This document shows positions 1 through 15,100 of a DNA stretch of 64,000 nucleotides, piece after piece. The translations under genes and the position numbers were made by a program. The stretch is from positions 3,348,001-3,412,000 of the forward strand of contig NC_082620.1 in NCBI RefSeq assembly GCF_030936135.1, written 5' to 3'. The first letter of the stretch is position 1. Each line of letters starts with the position of its first letter. The stretch comes from Gavia stellata. Lineage: Eukaryota > Chordata > Aves > Gaviiformes > Gaviidae. A model generated the notes under the pieces. It was not told the origin of the DNA and ran no database searches. It saw nothing but the letters and a program-made list of their open reading frames with translations.

Positions 1-138
1 ACATTAGGCGTGCCTGCAGTAGACTTCGGTCCAGCATAACGTGTGTCAAATGCCATCATGGAATGAGAAACCAAATTTACAGACTTTGTTCCATTTGAAG
101 AGCTTTCAAAAAGCAACTTGGATTTCTTAAAATCAAAC
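1..138 (-). CDS. VPS13D: VPS13D exon 30 (partial; continues left of window)
   Basis: Codes [18 protein letters not shown] and [16 protein letters not shown]. The frame is open to base 1, so the exon and about 46% of the protein (by human length) lie outside. Confidence 0.94.
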
Positions 139-3100
139 CTAGAAGAATAAAAAGCAAAACAATACATTTAAGAGTCTTGTAGCTCATTTACTTCTAAAAG
201 TCACTTATTTTAAAAGTATGCATGGTACACTGCTGATATCTTTCATTTACATATTTTCTAAAACAACTATAACCCCATCTCATGTCACAGAGATCTAAAG
301 TAGATCTATACTGTATGTAGTAATATTTTCCACTGATATAGAACCTCTGGGTTAAAAAAAAAAACCAAAACAACATAGCAGAAAAGATCACTTCTCAACA
401 TTTTCTTCATTAGAACACCATTTGTCTTAGGGAAGTCAACTGATTACTGAACTGTGATTTCAAGGACAACTTGAAAGAAACAGATGGTACCTTTTGAACA
501 GTGTCATTCCCTTCAGTATTTCAGATCAGATGAAACTCTCAATTTGGACTCTAATTAAGAAATTCTATTTCATTGCATTATTAAACCATAATTTCAGGTA
601 TTATGTTAGTTTCTGTCCTATAATCTCTCAGACGGGCATAGTATTTCGGATAAGTCATTCAGTAACAAAAGAAAATTCATACCTGGCTAAAGAGCTGCAC
701 CCATCTTTTCCTTTTGGATCCATCAGTTCCAGACTCACATTAATCATGTCAATGAGGAACGACATAGAAGTATACACTTCTCCACTCAAAACTGTCTGAA
801 AGTGGAAAACACCAACATTCTTTTTAAGAGCACCTATTTAACTTTCATTCCTGAACTAAGTTTTCTTATTTTAGACAAATGCAAACAGCTGTAGTGTCTT
901 TCGCCTTCAAAGAGTTTCATTAACCACTGCTGGGGAAAAAAGTTACATTTCACAACGGTGTAGCCTTCAACTTGAAAAATGTCTATTAACCATTTTCACG
1001 CTACTGTTCTATAGCTTTTTTGTTCTTAAACAAAATGTTGCCATCGTCATCCCCCCAAAAAAACCAAACAGCCAACAATTCTTTCAAACTGTTTCAGGTA
1101 CCGTCTATTATTAAATCAGACTTGTAGTTTCTGAATTTTTTTTTTTTTTTTAAAAAGAGTTTTATGTGAAAAGCTTGCCATGAATATCATACTTGTGTTA
1201 GGAGAACTTTACCCATTCTTTACTCAGATCTTAAAGATATTTCTACATTCTTCCTAGCAATTTTTCCCCCTGCTGTGGTCACATATTTGCTTGTTAAGCA
1301 AACATTACAGTCGTGCAACATAGACAATGCTTAGAAGCCCCACAAGATCAAAAGAAAACATGTTATTCAATAATTTCCCAGGTGCTGCCCACACTCTTCC
1401 TGAAAGGACAGTATTTGACAACAGCCAAAGAGCCTCAAAAAAAAAAAAAAAAAAAGGCTCAGCCCTGCTGTAAAGCTTTTATTACTGAAATTCTTCTTTC
1501 AGGTTTATAGGACAAATAGAGGGCTTTTAACACAAAGTAATACACATTCCACAATCTCCTAAGTCTTTAGGAATGTCATAGACACCATGGGAAAGGAATC
1601 ATCACCCTGCATGTGATTACAGGATAACCTTAAAGTCCCTCCAAAAACCTCCATTCAAACAAAAAAAAAAAATCTTAGGCTTGTTAATGTACCAATAATA
1701 TACCGCAACAGCAGTTCAGCTTAAATACTTCAGGAAAAAAAAAAAAAGCGCACAGTTTTCATAGATTTGTTAACTTTTTTCCCCACCAATATGCTTCAGC
1801 AGATCTAAAATGAACTAACAAATACAAGCAATGATGGCTGCTTCTCACACGTCTCTTCTAGAATCTCAGAAACATGAAGCAATCATAAGAGCAAGCCACA
1901 CCTGAAAGCACAATGGTATCGCAGAGACAAACCCGAATTCACAGGAGTATCTACAGATAAAAAGGTTCCTTCGCTGTTTGTCTACCTAAATTTTCTTTTT
2001 TTTTTTTATCTACCAGTCCACCTGGTAAACTACAAGAAAATAAGAGATATTTAGCCTAATGAGCAAAAACCCCTGACATTTCAAGACAGAATTTCAACTG
2101 CATATAGTTCCTCTTACATGAATTCTTGGATCCTGCAAATCATAAGGCCGCATGAACTCTTCTATGGGCTCCCCAAGGTTGTTCTCCAGCAGTCCACGTA
2201 TCAGTTTATACTTATTCAAATCCAGAGAGCAATGGACTGATGACAGATTGCCATGTATCGATATGTCTGCAACTGCATGACTTAGCTCTCTACAACAAAG
2301 GAGAAAGATCTCAGTATTTCAAGGCGCTACACACAGCAGGCAATACTTTTAAGGTACAATAAAAAGGCATCTAAAACACTGGCTTTAGGCTGACAGCATA
2401 AAGAGATGCTGGTTAGATAAACTCACTTGTCTAAGTTTCTCTCTACTTGTAACTTCAGTCTGAAAGGTTCTGTTAATAGGCTTCCTCCTGTCTGCCTCAC
2501 GAAGTAGGATGGAAAGCTCAAGTCTGCACTTGTATCTTCCACAGCCTTTGAATACTCTCTCTGGTATCTTTCCGCAGCAAATATGTCCATGTCCTGCAGA
2601 TCAACCACAATGCAGTCTAAGAGGCAGATGTGATCCTCTGCAAGTGCACAGGAGATAATGCATTAAGAAAGAAAAAAAGAATCTGTATGAAGCTAATGCA
2701 ACTTACTTTAGAAACAAAGTTAGTCTCTCCTGTAAGTTACTCTGATTTTTAAAATTTTTTTTTTTATTCACACTCATCAACACCTGTAACTACCACATAC
2801 CAAGCTCATTCACAGGTAAATGTAAACTCTTCATTAAGAATCCAACTATACTCCTCACATGTCTGCAATATTTATCTCAAAACACGCCCAAATTGCAGGA
2901 TTGTTCTTCCAGAAACTGAACTACAATTCCCTAATCCTTTAAGCTGCAAAAAACAACCTTGAAACTAAGAAGCCATTTCTTTTTAAATCTACAATCTTTA
3001 GACCCAGAGCCTTACTTTTACAGTGTCATGTAAGATAGAAGCAAAATTGCACTGCATTATTTTACAAGGGAAAACAAGAGCTCTATGGGTTTCTACTATT

Positions 3101-6100
3101 TATCACATACCTGGGCTGTCAGGGTTTGGTACAATAGGCAGCTTTGATTGTTGCCCTTGTTGCTTACTCAATGTATTCAGCATAGGCTCACTCTTCAGCC
3201 TAGAAATGTTTGTTCCTGATGATTTTTTCATGAACAATCCTTCCATCACTACTTTTGATTCATCAGCACTTGTTGTTTTCTTCATGCTATGTTTCGGGGT
3301 TCCCAAAGGAGATGAAAATTGAACTGAATCCTGCTAATGAAAGTAATTTTGTAATCAACAACAGATTTTTAATTTAAACTCTAAGGAACCAATACACCAA
3401 GCTTCAAGCTGCAACAAATTCCTGTCAAAAACCTAAATATTTTATTTGAATGCCAGTATCTTTTACTGTAGAAAGATATCCACCTTTTTTCCTATGACCT
3501 TAACAGCAGATTAAAACATTTTCTTTTAAAAAAAATTTCAGCAACATTTTCAAAAAAGCTGTGAAATCTTTTCAATGAGAAATTAATTCAAAACCAGTAG
3601 TTTTTGCACAAAACAAAAAAAAAAAAAGTAAATGAAATGAATACAAAATAGAGGGGTAAGACTGTCAAGATATTAAGCATTTCTGTAGACTAAAGATTGT
3701 TAAATATTTAAAGCTGGTTTTCAGAACATCTTCAGATGATGAAAACAATACATGCCATGATTTCTGCAAGATCATGTCATCAACTTAGTATTTTATTAGA
3801 ATATATGAATAAACACTTCCATACATGAAGTTACCATTTTATGCACTTTAAATACTTCCGTCATCATACCGCAATGTGTCCCAAGATTTTTCTGCAGTAG
3901 CTAAGTTTAAGATAGAGTAAGTCCCTACCCTCATTGTTAAAATCCCCACAGGTGAAAAAAGAAAAGCTCATTTATATTGATGAATAACATTTTAGACATT
4001 TCCCCATCACCATATAGCCAGTGGAAACCTTACAAGCTTTTCCACCTTCATGATGCTGTCTAGTATCAAAAACCTGCAAAGGGTATAGTTTGCTAGTAAA
4101 ATAGTCACATCAACATTAGGAATTTATTCTTCCAAAACCACATGTCTGCTGGAACAGATTTACACACGACCTTTAAACTCCGAAGCCAATTTCAGGGTGC
4201 ATTTAGTCAGTCCTGATTTGAATTTATTAACCTCATGTTTCAATTCTACTCAGCTTCACTCAGCCCTAGCAGGTAACAGTCATCCGTCTTTAGTGATCCC
4301 CTTGCCCCCCACTCCGGGATTGCCCACTTTACCCATGACTGCAGTATTGTTGCTATCATTTCCCACCTTCTCCCGGTATCCAGCTTCTGATGTCATGATA
4401 CAGTCCTTACCCATAAACTTTCCTTTCTGATTTTAATTATTAATCTTACTTGCTCTACATGGTTTTTAATTATTCTTCATTGGAAAAATTCATTGCAGCC
4501 ATGATCAAGGATATTAAGAGTAAAAATCTGAGGACATTAACATTTAACTGTATACTGTAAAGACAAGACTGAAAAGTACATGCAAAGAAAAATCATCACA
4601 TCATCTGTAAGTCTATGAATTTATGCAGTAAACCCAAATTAATAGCTCCTCAGACATGCATAAAGAGCACACCACAACAAATTTAAATCCAATTCTTACA
4701 GAATTCAGCAAAGCCTTTAGAACAGAAGCATCATTTTTAATGTGTAAAGGAACTTTTAAAGTGCTAAATTCCATAAGAAAATCTCCTTGAATGAGGAGCA
4801 CCTGAACGCTACTATAAAGATGTGAAATACCTCAAATAAAACTGGATCCTTGTACGCATTGCCTTGTAAAATCAGATCCTCAAAAATAAACATAGGACAG
4901 AGAAAAAATGAAAACAAAAGAAAACCAAACCCCAAAACCGCACCTGATCCCACTTCAAACCTCCAAATTTATACAGTGCTAGTTAACACAGTATTTTTAA
5001 GTTGAAATAAAATTATTAGGCACACATCCTTTCCTTTAACTTCTAATGTTAATTTAGGAATCTACCACTTACAAACCTTTAAATATGTCAGCACACTAGA
5101 GTACAGAATACAACTTAATATTACAGTTCAGTATTTCCTTACAGTAAAGACATTGGTAGATATAAATCAGATGGAGGTAACAGGCCACAAAACTGCTGTA
5201 GCAATTTAGCCCACCTAATTTCTGCCCCCCTTTAAAATGCGATTAGGTGTTCCCAGAACAACTACGCATTTTGTTGCATAGGTTAGATATAGAAAGCCAT
5301 CCAAGATGGATTTTCCTTACCCCAAATTTTGTGGCTGCATCTCTCAATAGCAACACTAATTACTCTCTGTCCTGTGCCTAGGCTTAGGTTCAAGCACTCA
5401 CTGGAAACCTTTCATTAGGTTTCACCTAACTACACACACTCAATTTCATTAAGAGCAGGGGGAAAAAACCCCAAATTAAAACCAGTTCTGTTCTCCAGCG
5501 TGTTCCAGCAACCCTCAGCCAATACAGATCTCTATTGAGCTCAACAGCTCTCAACAGCTACTCACACTGTTGAAATTTTGTTTGGTGAAGAGCTGAAGAA
5601 GCTACTAAACAGGATTAGTGTTTCAGCTAGCCTGTTATGCTCCCACATCCAGGTGTGCACCCAGCTGGGTCCTGCTTCCTAACAAGACCAGTTCTAGCGA
5701 GTTCCAGAGAACAGTCTCCCCTCTGCCCTGAAGGTCTCAGAAAGGAAGCCCAGGTGCAGGCACAGAAGGGAGCAGCTGGGTACACCCAGCGGCAGGCCAG
5801 ATCCAGAAGACTACCCAGCACGCTGCCATGGACTGTTTCGCTACTAGTAGTACAAAGTGTATATAGAAATTAAAATGTAAGAATCATTTACCATTTTGAT
5901 ATAGAAATAAAATGCGTAAGAACTAGAAAAACCACAAGCTGCTAAATTAAGAAGTAATGTTCTTACCTTGTTCTTTAGTGAAAAAGTACCCGGCATACCC
6001 GCGAAGAGAAATCTGTTCTTGACTTTCAGTTTTCCAAGATTAGCTACAATAAGACTATTAGACTTTGAGCTTTCAGGTATAAGCAGAACAGGCGCACCAG

Positions 6101-9100
6101 CCTCAATATCAAGAAGAACTCGGGAAGCTCGCTGTGCTTTATCTCTTACCTGGGAAGAGCAAAAATTAATTAAAAAAGCAATTAAAAAAATACAGGAAGT
6201 GGACGATTATTTCACACTGATTAGTACTGAATTCAGGGATACTATTACTTGATTTACAAAATTAAGATGTGATAAAACTTTATACAAAAATAAAAGAACT
6301 CCAATTCTTGTTTCAGGCAGAGAAAAAAGGCTAGTTAAAAAAGGGTATGATGCAAACAGCTTACACCTGTGCCACAGGTGCAGCAATCAGGAGTGAAGCA
6401 CGCTGTCACCACCGAACTACAAGAGGCATAACAGACACTACTCAGGTCACCACACAAAGAAAAGATTACTTAAGAAAAATTACTTACAAAAGGAAAAAAA
6501 AGTCATTTAGAGCAGATGTTTCAAAATCAGATTCAAACTTTCTGACATACAATGAAGCATTATAATATATTCAAGTACTAACTGTATTTGTTCCAATTAT
6601 GAGAAGCAAATTTTTGAACAAGACTATTACTATTAACCATATTAATCACTCCCACATTAGTGTTTGTACAAAATAGGCAATGACTGTCATGATTATTTAT
6701 ATACTCTACTGTGCAGAAGTTCACCATCTGATTTGCTCAGTCTACCAGCTGTCATACTTAATCAAAGACATACACCTGAGTAGAACAGAAGGACTTGGTT
6801 CTCCTTATTCAGGTATTATAACTACCTGGTGAACAGTGGAGAAAAAGGCAAGATAAAGTCTTGAGTCCTGTTTGTTCAGCGTCACAAAGATAGGAAAACA
6901 CCCATATCAGTGCATATGGCAGGATCCAGGTGCCAAAGTTTTAAGTAATGTGCAAATTTGGTATTCTACAGTTTCAAACAGCAGCAGGACGGTCCTAGAT
7001 GAGGTCTTTTAACTACAAGATGAGTATGAGCAATCTCCACTAACGTAAGAACTCTAAAACCTCCCATCATTTCAACTCACTGAGTTGATGCATGAACATA
7101 AATTTTATACTGCATTTCAACTTCCAAAAGTAGGCTAGGAAAGAACAGAAAAAAACCCCAGACATACTGTTTGTCCTTCAATTGCTGCTCTTTGCCGCCC
7201 CAAGACATCCTGAAGCTGAGTAAAATGTTGGATGAAAGATACCACCTCTGCCTGGAAACGCTGAGTATGCACATACTGAACAGATGCCATTCGCAGAGTG
7301 ACACGAATATCACATTCCCGCTGTAGCAATGGATCTGGCCTCCCATATCTATGATAAAGGTTGAAAGTAAAATTTAGCTATCTTAGCTACATTTTACAAA
7401 GAGTGCTATTCATTTTTTTGCATTCAAAATAATAATATAGAGGATTTAACTGATGTTCACAGTATATAATTATAACTTTCAATAACAGGTATGAAAAACT
7501 GGTTTTATATTAATTATTTCCAAATTACGTATATTTAAGTCCTACTGAGTTTTAATTAAGCAAACAGGAAAATTCTACTTTTGGAATGTACCTCTAAGCT
7601 CTACATCTAACAGATACACCTTTGGTGATTTTATACATCTGAACCCTGGTTTATACGGTAAGTACTCTACTGCATGATAATATGTAGATTCAACTCTGAA
7701 TTGGTGTGCTGTTACATCTGAAATCAATTCCATAACATTACTTGGATAATTTCTAGTCTGATTAATTCTAGTGGGTGGAGGAAGGGGTGGAAAACCATGA
7801 AACATCCCAGGTTAAGAACTATTGCTTTACACAAAGGAGAACAACTCCAAAAGTATACTATGACAAAAGCAAACCCTTAATTCCAAAATTAAGGAGCAAT
7901 GGAAAACCTGTTTCATCAGCTGAAAACCTCTTCCAACTTTTAAAAAACAACTACTACTATTTTATTTAAAATACTTTCAAGAACAGCTTTAGAGGGAAAT
8001 AAAAAACTATCTTTCCTGATAAGCCACGTAGGTTGCAGGACAAAGAAAAGTTAAAAATCGTAAGTTTATGACTGAAAACGTTCAAAGTCTCATTTAAGTC
8101 ACAAGCGCCCAAAACAGAATCATGCAGACCTGACAGCTGAGGGTTTGTTTTTTTGGGGTTGTTTGGGTTTTGGTTTGTTTTTTCAGGGAGTTAATGGTGC
8201 CGATATTGAGTAACAAGAAGTTTCAATTCATACTTATAGACTTGGAAAATGAGGGCTTCTTCACCACTGGTCGTGAAACGTTCTCTGTAAAACTCTCCGT
8301 GAGCTGTAAGGTCACTTAAGGACAGACTTCCAATACTTCCTTGCAGGGCTAGATCTCCCTCTGCAAAACAAAAGACAATTAGGATCCTCAAACACAGATA
8401 AGTTACTAAAACTCTAAAGTTTCTATTAGTGGGATAAACTCATTACAAGTAATTAAGTAAATCACATTCAATTAAACATTAAACCTCATGTTCCAAGAAA
8501 ATCATGTCTTTCTGCTACAAAGTTTATATTAACCCTAACATAACTCTATGCTTTACATACATAATATCATCACATCACTTTGATTTGTGAAAACTTAGCT
8601 AGAACTCTTTTTTTGTCTAAAACAGTAATACATACTATTGTTCTGCTCTGTGAAAGTGAAGTATTAAAATCCTAGCCAATCTCAGCTAAAATGGTCAAGG
8701 GTTTGACAACTGGGAGGGATGCAAGGATTTAAAATCAAGCCTGGAAAAGCAAAGGAAAAAGCAGTGGGAAGAGAATGTGCATCTTGCCGAGGAAATACAC
8801 ACACACAAAAACCCCGTTATGAGCAGCAAAATAAAAGCATTTGAAATCACAACTCCAGCGCACACTTCCTCTTATTCTAAACTGCATGCAACCTTAGCCC
8901 TCCCATCTACTCACCAATCACTTCCAAGTGAGCTGCGAGTTTTGACACACTGGCTTTAGCAAGCTCACTAGTTGTCTTATTCAGTACTAACGATAAAGAA
9001 TGGACCTGGTCAAACAAAAAGGAACAGGTTGGTATTAAACGACGACTTCATAGCTGGAACATCTTGTTAGTTTTTTTCAAGACAATCACACTGTAACACA

Positions 9101-12100
9101 TAAATGGCAAACAAGAATTATCTGACTGGGAGACACCGGAGGAAAGCAACCTTTTTACTTCCTTGTTTGCATGTTAAAGGGTCTCCCAAACAACTTAGAA
9201 TGATCAGGTCATCAACAAATCCTAGCACTGTTATCTTCGTCCTTTTCTCTTTCAAGACTTGTCATTTTTAAGTTAGACTGCAGGACCTCTGGGCAAAGAC
9301 TATATATATACACACATAATTATTTTTTTTAAAATACATGTTTATACATATGTATGTATAGACTTATATGCATCTATAATTATAAAATTATATACATTTT
9401 TTTTAAAAAAATAAACTCCACAGTACCTAGAACAGCACAGTACCAATATCAGTATGTCAGGTCTTTAATACTGAAGCAACCTTATCACGTAAGAGATCAC
9501 AGACCTTTAGTCTGTGCTCTGTGTTATCCCAGGGAAATAACAGTCGCTGCCCACAAGACTTACACCTTCCTTAGACTCTCAGGCACAGAACAGACTGGAT
9601 GGGGCGGGGGGGTGGGCATCAAACCGCACCCATGAGAGCTCCATTGGATGAACATGGAGCATTCTACTTCAGCCTCCCTTCCAGTGGCATACATGTGTCT
9701 ACGGAGGGTCACAGAGCAAGGGAGCCAATCATTTTGCAAAAGTTTTGCTTTTCTATAACTTCTGCACTTTTTTTTTTTAACTACATCTACGCACGTTTTA
9801 AATCTACTGCTTCTGAATTTATGCGCATTCTCCACTAGAATGTAAAACATTTGATTTAAATGTCACCTTAAGTTTCTATAAACCAGACGTTTTATGACAG
9901 ACAATCCAATTACTATTTTGCATCTCAAGTATACCTTCAGATCCAGCTTAGTGTTTACAGGCTCTTGGGCTTGAGAAGCTGACAAGGTATTTATTTCCGA
10001 TTTGATTGTCTGCTGAGTATCTTCAGGTTGCAGCTTCATAGCATGGTTATCAGCAGTGGATCCAATCCCAAAGAAATCCAGTATCACTACCCAAGTTTGC
10101 AAAGTTATTAAGACATCTAGACAATTAAAATCAACATCTACACTACGGTTAATTTTGTTATAGTGAGAAGAAAATTCAGGATGTTTCCTATCCACTAGAA
10201 ATATATTGATATGAACTAATGAATCATCAAAGTTACTTTTTCCACAGGGCAACCTGGATCTGTCTGCTGTTGGAGAAGGAGGTGGAGTCAGAGGATACTC
10301 AGAATCAGCATCTTCTTTTTGCTTCTTACGGGAGGCACAAACTGGTCTTTGGTATAGCTGAAAGACATTAGGAGCTTCTTCCATATGGGAAGGTAGTGAA
10401 CGTGGCATATCTGGATATTCTACATTGGATACCGAGGGGCAAGACTGTGAAAGATATTCCTTATGTGCTAAACTGGATGGCTTGGGTGCTCCACGGGACA
10501 CCATCAGATTCTTATACATGGAGTCTGGGTTTTTTTCCAGAAGATCTTCCATTAGCAGAGAACGCAAGGCAATCTGAATAGACAAAGTCTGAGGATGATC
10601 TTTGGCAAACTCAACATCAAAATCCTGAAACTTAAGGCTGACAAGGCCTTGTGCACCAAGTGTAAGATCACCACTTAACTGAACCTGGAGCTCTGAGATA
10701 TGAAAGTTTGCCTGAATCTGAGTAAAAGCCTTTGTTTCCCTGATAGCTAATGACTTGTTTGGAACAGAATTAAAACTAGAATGGCTGAATAAGCCATTTT
10801 CCTTCCGTTCATTTGAGAATTCTGTGCCTGTACTATGAAGTGATGCTGAAGGAGAACTATGACAAGTTGAAGATACAGAAGTGGTTGGAAATTTGTTCAA
10901 GTCTTCACTGTAAATTAAATTATCCAGAGTCTGAAGGACTTGTTCATATACATGTTTTGCTAACACCACCTACAATGTAGAAAAAAGAAACAATTATCAC
11001 ATTAGAGCTCTCTGTATTAAGAAAATCAGTACAAATATCTTAAAACTCACAAGTGGAAAGACAAGTTTGTCCACAAGTGAAAAATAACCCAGAACAAGGT
11101 ACAATGCAAAGGTGAAGCAAAACAATTCTTCTGTATTAGCTCTGTCAGATGATACAATCTGGAAACATACAGGCTCGGATCCTAGAATAGGAAACCTCAT
11201 ATTCCTAGGCAAAAAGCATCCACGCAGAGTTAGTTAAAAATAATTCACCATACAAACTAGCCTTAATTTAGCACACTGAGACGATACAGTAACTTATGGA
11301 AAAAACCATTCTACTTAGCCATCATTGCTTGTCTCCTTAGCTTTATACGTTTCGGTTTCCTGTATTTAAAATCCCTGCTCCTGCAGAGTTTTTTTAAGAT
11401 AATGGCATTTTAATTCTTAGTTTCTACCAGAACTGCAAATAAACATATTTGGACAGTGGCATTTGGGCAGCCACACATTTATTTTTCCTTCTGTGACAGG
11501 TGTTAAGGGTAAGTAAAAGTTTGACTAATTCATAAAGATGTCTAAAATGCCCCAAAACAAGATTAAAATTTGGTCATTGTTATTATGACTTAAGACTGTC
11601 TCTTCTAACCACATGTATAGGGATCTGATTTCTAAACTACCAACATGTTAAACATTAAGATATTTGCCTGAAAAATACTTATCTTCTATGTAGGGAAATG
11701 CTTTTATATTGATAGTATAAATAGTGCAGTACTGTACCTGAAGAGGGTTCACAAATTTCCCTTCAATCTTCATAATGCTTGATATTCCAGAGTCTTCATT
11801 ACTCAGAGGAAAAGTTAAATCCAAATCTCTCTCTAGTGGTATCTTTTCCAATTTAAACTGGATGGTGGTGTTATTCAAAATGTGGAAAGCTGTTAAGTGA
11901 AATGAAAACAACATTACAGTAAGTGAACTGATTGATCCTATACAGACTGTACAGCAGAGATAACACAGTAGCTATTTAACTTCCTCTGAATCTCTTAGCA
12001 ATGCTAAAATAAATATATATGGCTACATTTTGTTAAATTTCCGCATGAAAGGCACTATTGAGTTTTTGCTTAGGAGACTAAAAATGGATATAAATAAAAT

Positions 12101-15100
12101 AACTTGTCCATTGTAATGAAAATTGAGCAGTATATTTCAGGAGGATGGGTGAGACAGAATATACAATCAGACCTATGGACAATACCCATTTCTTAGTACC
12201 ATCTACCACTCATATTAAATAATTAAAAGTCCTCTGATTAACATACCATGGCCTTTATGTAATGATTCAAAGAAGTCATGACGAGTAAAATGGGATTCTT
12301 CCTGGCTATTAATACTGGCAGGACCTGAAGAAGAATGCAGCCCATGAGCTATTTCACTTGCAGACTCCTTCTTGCTCGTAAATTGACTGCTATTTAAAGA
12401 ATACATTTTAATATCTTTAATTTCAACTTGCAGTCTATCACTTGTGGATTCACCTTCTCCTGGTACAAAATTCTGAATAGATATTTGTCCTAGATGACCT
12501 ACAAGCAGTTCAGAGCTACCAGGCTTTCGAGGTATTGAGACAATCGGTGATTCAATGTTTACATTTAATATAAGCTTAATAGTATCAGTTGTGAGAGGTT
12601 GTGATCCAAATGCATCGCTTTCATTATCTTCTACATTGGCAACATCTCTTGATCGTGGTGCCGTATCAAACAAAGAAACCATTTCACTGTATTCAGCAGT
12701 TTTAGTTGCCAAGACTGTAGTAACTTTTGAAGCTGCACTTTTCAGCATGCTGCGGAAATTCTCTTCCAATTCATCCATTGACAAAGTTAGTTCTTTCAAA
12801 AATTTAGCTGAGTGATTGTAGTGTAAGGAGGCCATTTTGAGGTTGAGACAACATTCCTCTTTTGACTTTTCTGTGAAAGTGAAACTTAAAGCATCTGGAA
12901 GGCTATTTCCATCATCAAGCCTGAAGAATAAAGATTCAAAGTAATCTACATCACCAATGAGATTTTCATACCTTACTGTATTCCCTATGCTGACAACATA
13001 CTGGTTCTTAACGCTATCTTGTGTTAGGTCCATAAGGTGAAGGCATCCAAGAGAGCCATTTACATCAAATTTACTACGCATGGAGACATTGACTTTGGTG
13101 CCACCAATACTGGCTGTTGCAATTTTTCTGCCATATTTTTCTCCATTTGTCATGCCAACTGTCCTGAGGAGGAGTATATTTAACCAGTGAATATCAACTG
13201 CTACCTCTGTATTCTGCACATAAGTAGACTGGAAGGTTTCCTGTTCCCTCCAATCTCTTTCCAAGTCAGTTATTAAAGGCTGAGGACTAGAATCTTCTTT
13301 CTCCTTTGGGAAAGACTTCTGGAGAAACCCAATCAGTTCAACAATAGTCTCTGGATTAAGGATGATATCTAGGTTGTTCACCTGCACAGAGATCACCTGC
13401 AGACTGCTATCCAAATTCATCGATGGGCATTCTGCACTCACAAACTGATACTCTAATTTTATCAGGGACTCTTGATCTTTTCCATTGTTACTAGATGAAG
13501 TATTTGAGGCTGTCGTGCATCTCTCTGCCAAACTAGCTACATCAATGGGACGTGCATCATATGGTCCATAAACTGGGGACTGAGCCCTGCTGTCTCGAAG
13601 ACTTCCTGTTGGCACATCAAAACTCAGATTCTTATGAGAAGCCATCAAAAGATCAAAATCTGTTCCATATGTTTGCATAGTATCAACCAGTAATAGGCCA
13701 TGAACAGTCAGGGACACTTCTGCATCATATGGCCTTTTCACAAAATGGGCATTGGTGCCAAAAACCTTGAGTACAGAGATATATCGTCCATTACTTTCAA
13801 CACCCAGCTGCATACAGTTTACTTTGAATTCAGCCAAAAGCAGCTGAGATTCAACAAGAACTTCCCTGGTATGTTGCTCTAGCATTACAACACTCTGTGT
13901 TAGATTCATTACAGAATCATGCAAACTGCCAAGCTGGTCTACCTCTGCAAAAATCTTGTCTTTCCCTAAATGTAGGGCATCAGAAGACTTAGTTTCAGAT
14001 GTACTCAGCTGTGTACAACAGTTCTTCAGAGCCAATATTTTGTCTTCATTGATATGAATTTTCAAGTCTGGCAGACTGCCAGACAAGACAGCTCCTGGGT
14101 ATTTTGGGTCAGACGTGTATATCAATCTGCGCTCCAACTGCAGGTGAACATTGAATTTTTCTACCACATGAGTTGGACCCACATCACTATCTTGAACGTG
14201 TTTCCAGTTGTCTTTCACTCGGCCGACCATGATCTGAAGGTCCATAAATGAAAGTGTGTATCTCTCATACATTTTTTTACTCATTAAGTGTGCTTGTAGT
14301 TGCTCTTCGCTTATTTCTACTCCAGTAAATTCAGACATTTTTACACCACTATTAGCATTAGGTTCTGGTGGTGGAGTATTAGGAGGAGTTGCAAGAGGTG
14401 TTTTATATTCCTCATCACTCAGTTCATTGACTTCTGAAGAAAAAGTATCTGCATTCCTTTTAGATTCTTCTGTGGGTTAAAAAAATTATAGTAAACAAAC
14501 AAATAAACAAAAGTATTCTCCCCCCTGAGTGTTTCCCATCATTACCTGATCAACCTGTCTGAGGTATTTTTTTTTTATAAACACAAAGCATATCCAGTAC
14601 TGTCCTTGTCTCCTTCCACTGTCACTTTTTTTTTTCCTCAACAAAGCAGAAACACCCCCCAAAACTCTCCTGTACATTTTTACCTTTTTTTTTTTTTTAA
14701 GCTCAGGCTACTCTAAACAGCCCAATGCCTCAGTTTCACAGGGAAATACAAATCAATCTTGCATAAACAATGTGTTCTTTTTCTAGTTTGCCGAAGGACA
14801 GAATTTACTGAAAATGAAGCTACTAAAACCTTGCAGAGATTAGTTGGTGCTAGAAAAGATTAAATGATTCAAAGACATCCAGAGTAAAAACATTCCACTG
14901 TAGACAATTTTGGGCTTGATACCTCAACTTTCCACTGCACCACTAAACAGCTCATCCTACAGTTGTACTTTTTAAAAAGGAAATTAATACCACATAGATA
15001 TCTCTTCCAACTTTTTTTAAGATATCCTCAAACACCATACAGTTCAGCTAGATTTTAAGTAGGTCTAATTTTATTTAAAAGTTCCACTGTACTTTCTTTT

